Assembly: GCA_905221605.1 (NCBI GenBank)
Contig: CAJNDS010000447.1
Span: 585,157-649,156, forward strand
DNA length: 64,000 nucleotides
DNA from: Symbiodinium natans
Lineage: Eukaryota; Sar; Dinophyceae; Suessiales; Symbiodiniaceae
Reading direction: 5' to 3'
The number at the start of each line of letters is the position of its first letter. Within the stretch, counting starts at the first letter, position 1. Both the position numbers and the translations under genes were made by a program. The notes beneath the pieces were generated by a model. The model had not been told where the DNA came from and ran no database searches. It was given only the letters and a program-made list of their open reading frames with translations. Positions 62,324-64,000 of the stretch are shown piece after piece.

Positions 62324-63866
62324 GCATGCCTGGAGCAGATCTCCGCAGAGCTTTGCCTGGCGCACCAGTGCGAGGCGTTGTTGCAGCAGGTCGGGATGAA
62401 AGCTTGAGTTTAGGGTTCAGGGCTTAGGGTTTAGGGTTTAGGGTTTAGGATTTGGGGTTTAGGGTTTAGGGTTTAGGGTTTGGGGGGTTTTGGGGGGTGT
62501 AGCGGCAGGGGGTTTGGGGTTTTGGGGGGTCTTCGGGGGGCTTAGGGACTCGGCATTTTGGGGTTTGGGGGCTTAGCGGCTTAGAGGTATAGGGGTTTAG
62601 AGGTTAAGGAGGTTTAGGGTTTGGGTTTAGGGGGTTCAGGAGGTGTTGGGTTGAGGGGGTTCAGGGTCTGGGCGCTTTAGGGTTTAGGGGGGGTTTGGGG
62701 TTTAGGATTGATGTTTCAAAGGGTCTGAGCTTAGGTTGTTATGGCTTGCTCCCAACAATTCACCTCCAGAGGCGGGGTGCTAAATGGGGGTTTAGGAAAT
62801 TCGGGGTAACCTATTGGGGTCCTTTTTGTAAGGGGATCCTACTATTTAGGGGGTCTATCTTAGGGGGTCCCTTATTCTCGTAAACCCCTGAATGAGACTC
62901 CGGTGCCCAGACCGGAACGGAACGGGTAAGAAGAGCCAGAAGGGAGAGGCACCGGAACGGAACGGAGCGCCGGAACGGAACGGGAACGCCCGAACGGAAC
63001 GGAATTGCTGACTGCCGACAAAGGAATGAATATGGGTTGTCAAGTCGTTGAACTCCCTTGCCTATACTTAGTTGGGGCCTCCTTGTAGGGTTATAGGCAC
63101 GAGCCCTAGACCCTAAACCCTAGAAACTCTAAACCCTAAACTCTAAACCCTAAAAGCCAGCCGCTGTGCAGGTCAAGGGATGGATCGTGCTCAATGGGAG
63201 TTTCTTCCGCGATCAGGCGCAGGCGGAGCAGCTTCTGACGCAACAGGCCTGACCCCCACAAACCCTAAACCCTAAACCCTAAACCCTAAACCCTAAACCC
63301 TAAACCCTAAACCCTAAACCCTAAACCCTAAACCCTAAACCCTAAACCCTAAACCCTAAACCCTAGCATGTTGCAGGGTTTAGGGATGTAGGTCTTGGGT
63401 GTAGGGTCTGTTGGGTTTAGAGCTTCTTTGGGCTTAGGGTTTGTAAAATTGGGGGACTTGGCGCTTCTCGGGTGGGTTTAGGATTTGTTGGTCTCAAAGG
63501 GTTTGCGGGAATTAGGACCGAGGGCTCTTAGTCTTGCAGCCCTAAACCCTCAACCCGAGATTCTCGAGGTTGCTTAGGGTTTGGGGTTTAGGGTTAAGGG
63601 TTTAGGGTGGTTTAGGGTGGTTTAGGGTTGTTTAGGGTTGATTTGGAGCTTAGGGTCTTGGAGTTTGGACACGAGGGGTTCAGGTCTAGAGTTGGCGAGG
63701 TGGGGGAGTGTAAGGGTTTAAGGGGTTCAGGGTTTAGGGTTTAGGCTTTAGGGTTTAGGGTTAAGAGGTTGAGGGCTTCGGTATTCTAGATGTTAGATTC
63801 GTTTAGCCTCGAAGTCCCTTTCTTGTGGAGGTCACGTAGGCTCCCTTCTACGCTCCACTGATAAAG
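62324..63866 (+). CDS. Candidate 3-exon run, Gln/Leu-rich helix
   Basis: Exons 62324-62389 (ACLEQISAELCLAHQCEALL-QQ, donor GTCGGG), 63172-63246 (VKGWIVLNGSFFRDQAQAEQ-LLTQQ, GC donor) and 63840-63866 (APFYAPLIK, donor GTGTAC). All phase 0 with AG|G acceptors (CGGCAG, GTGCAG, CGTAG). If the second exon is last, GCC TGA would end the protein one residue later at 63252. Introns contain TTTAGGG, CCCTAAA and a GGAACGGAAC minisatellite. Confidence 0.45.
62390..63171. repeat. Diverged TTTAGGG tract, family H repeat, GGAACGGAAC minisatellite
   Basis: 62410-62700 TTTAGGG with many G-run changes; family H 62795-62890; minisatellite of GGAACGGAAC/GGAACGGGAAC about 62918-63003. Confidence 0.85.
62795..62890 (+). 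repeat. Dispersed repeat family H (GGGGATCCTACTATTTAGGGGG)
   Basis: Shares GGTACCTTATTGGGG, GGGGATCCTACTATTT and CCCTTATTTTCGTAAACCCC with 14830-14930, 16405-16475, 23335-23450, 24484-24705 (which carries a roughly 120-bp insert), 25440-25535, 50578-50650, 53258-53335 and 60650-60715. Ends look partly inverted. Confidence 0.5.
63247..63839. repeat. CCCTAAA array then diverged TTTAGGG
   Basis: 63258-63365 about 15 CCCTAAA; 63570-63770 TTTAGGG with TGGTTTAGGG variants. Confidence 0.9.
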
Positions 63867-64000
63867 GTGTACGCTGTTGCAGTCTTCGGACGACATACAG
63901 AGCTGCAAAAGTGTAGAGCCCTAAACCCTAAACCCTTAACCCTAAACCCTAAACCCTAAACCCTAATCCCGAAACCAAAACCCTAAGCCTTTTAACCGTC
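63867..64000. repeat. Window end: short unique DNA and CCCTAAA
   Basis: CCCTAAA units 63918-63965 and variants to the end; a weak exon-like segment after GTTGCAG at 63883 (SSDDIQSCKS) was not called. Confidence 0.8.

Overview
The window looks like nuclear DNA of a dinoflagellate. The evidence: (i) TTTAGGG, the telomere unit of plants and many alveolates, is spread through all 64 kb in both orientations instead of sitting at one end; (ii) between the arrays are short coding-like islands, almost all readable on the + strand, that begin after AG|G and end at GT, GC or GA, which is the relaxed 5' splice-site usage and AG|G acceptor known from dinoflagellate genomes; (iii) one complete gene belongs to a large dinoflagellate family of multi-pass membrane proteins with an FLSHTW...RLWCVFELAAY core; (iv) short inverted-repeat elements behave as introners. 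I cannot name the species.

Layout. 1-21 kb: many single candidate exons (24-150 nt) between telomeric arrays, several of them charged coiled-coil segments (phase-consistent runs at 6.5-7.6, 12.5-13.8 and 16.2-16.9 kb). 21.2-22.9 kb: a telomere-free island with CG, poly-G and an AGCATCATGAGCATCAGC-type dispersed motif. 23-32 kb: a six-exon, all phase-0 coiled-coil run (26.2-30.5 kb), including an intron that is an introner with a 4-bp target duplication. 33.3-34.0 kb: a reverse-transcriptase-like frame cut by three telomeric arrays. 36-45 kb: further single exons and one long frame with an in-frame TGA. 45.7-48.5 kb: a cold-shock-domain gene whose RNA-binding motif is split by an intron holding telomeric repeats. 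49.8-54.8 kb: a seven-exon, about 618-residue membrane protein gene, start to stop. 55.2-56.1 kb: the start of another gene with an almost pure telomeric-repeat intron flanked by a 16-bp direct repeat. 56.6-64 kb: more exons, including one gene end and two phase-consistent runs.

The main signal is that telomeric repeats are the filler, and sometimes the splice-site donor or acceptor, of spliceosomal introns. Exon calls rest on my reading of frame, splice dinucleotides and peptide character. GT/GC/GA donors are permissive, so isolated short exons are hypotheses; the membrane-protein and cold-shock genes are much firmer because protein family conservation continues exactly across the proposed introns. 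In the entries, 'phases a/b' are the intron phases before and after the exon. Most long open frames that do not appear here are repeat-encoded or shadows.
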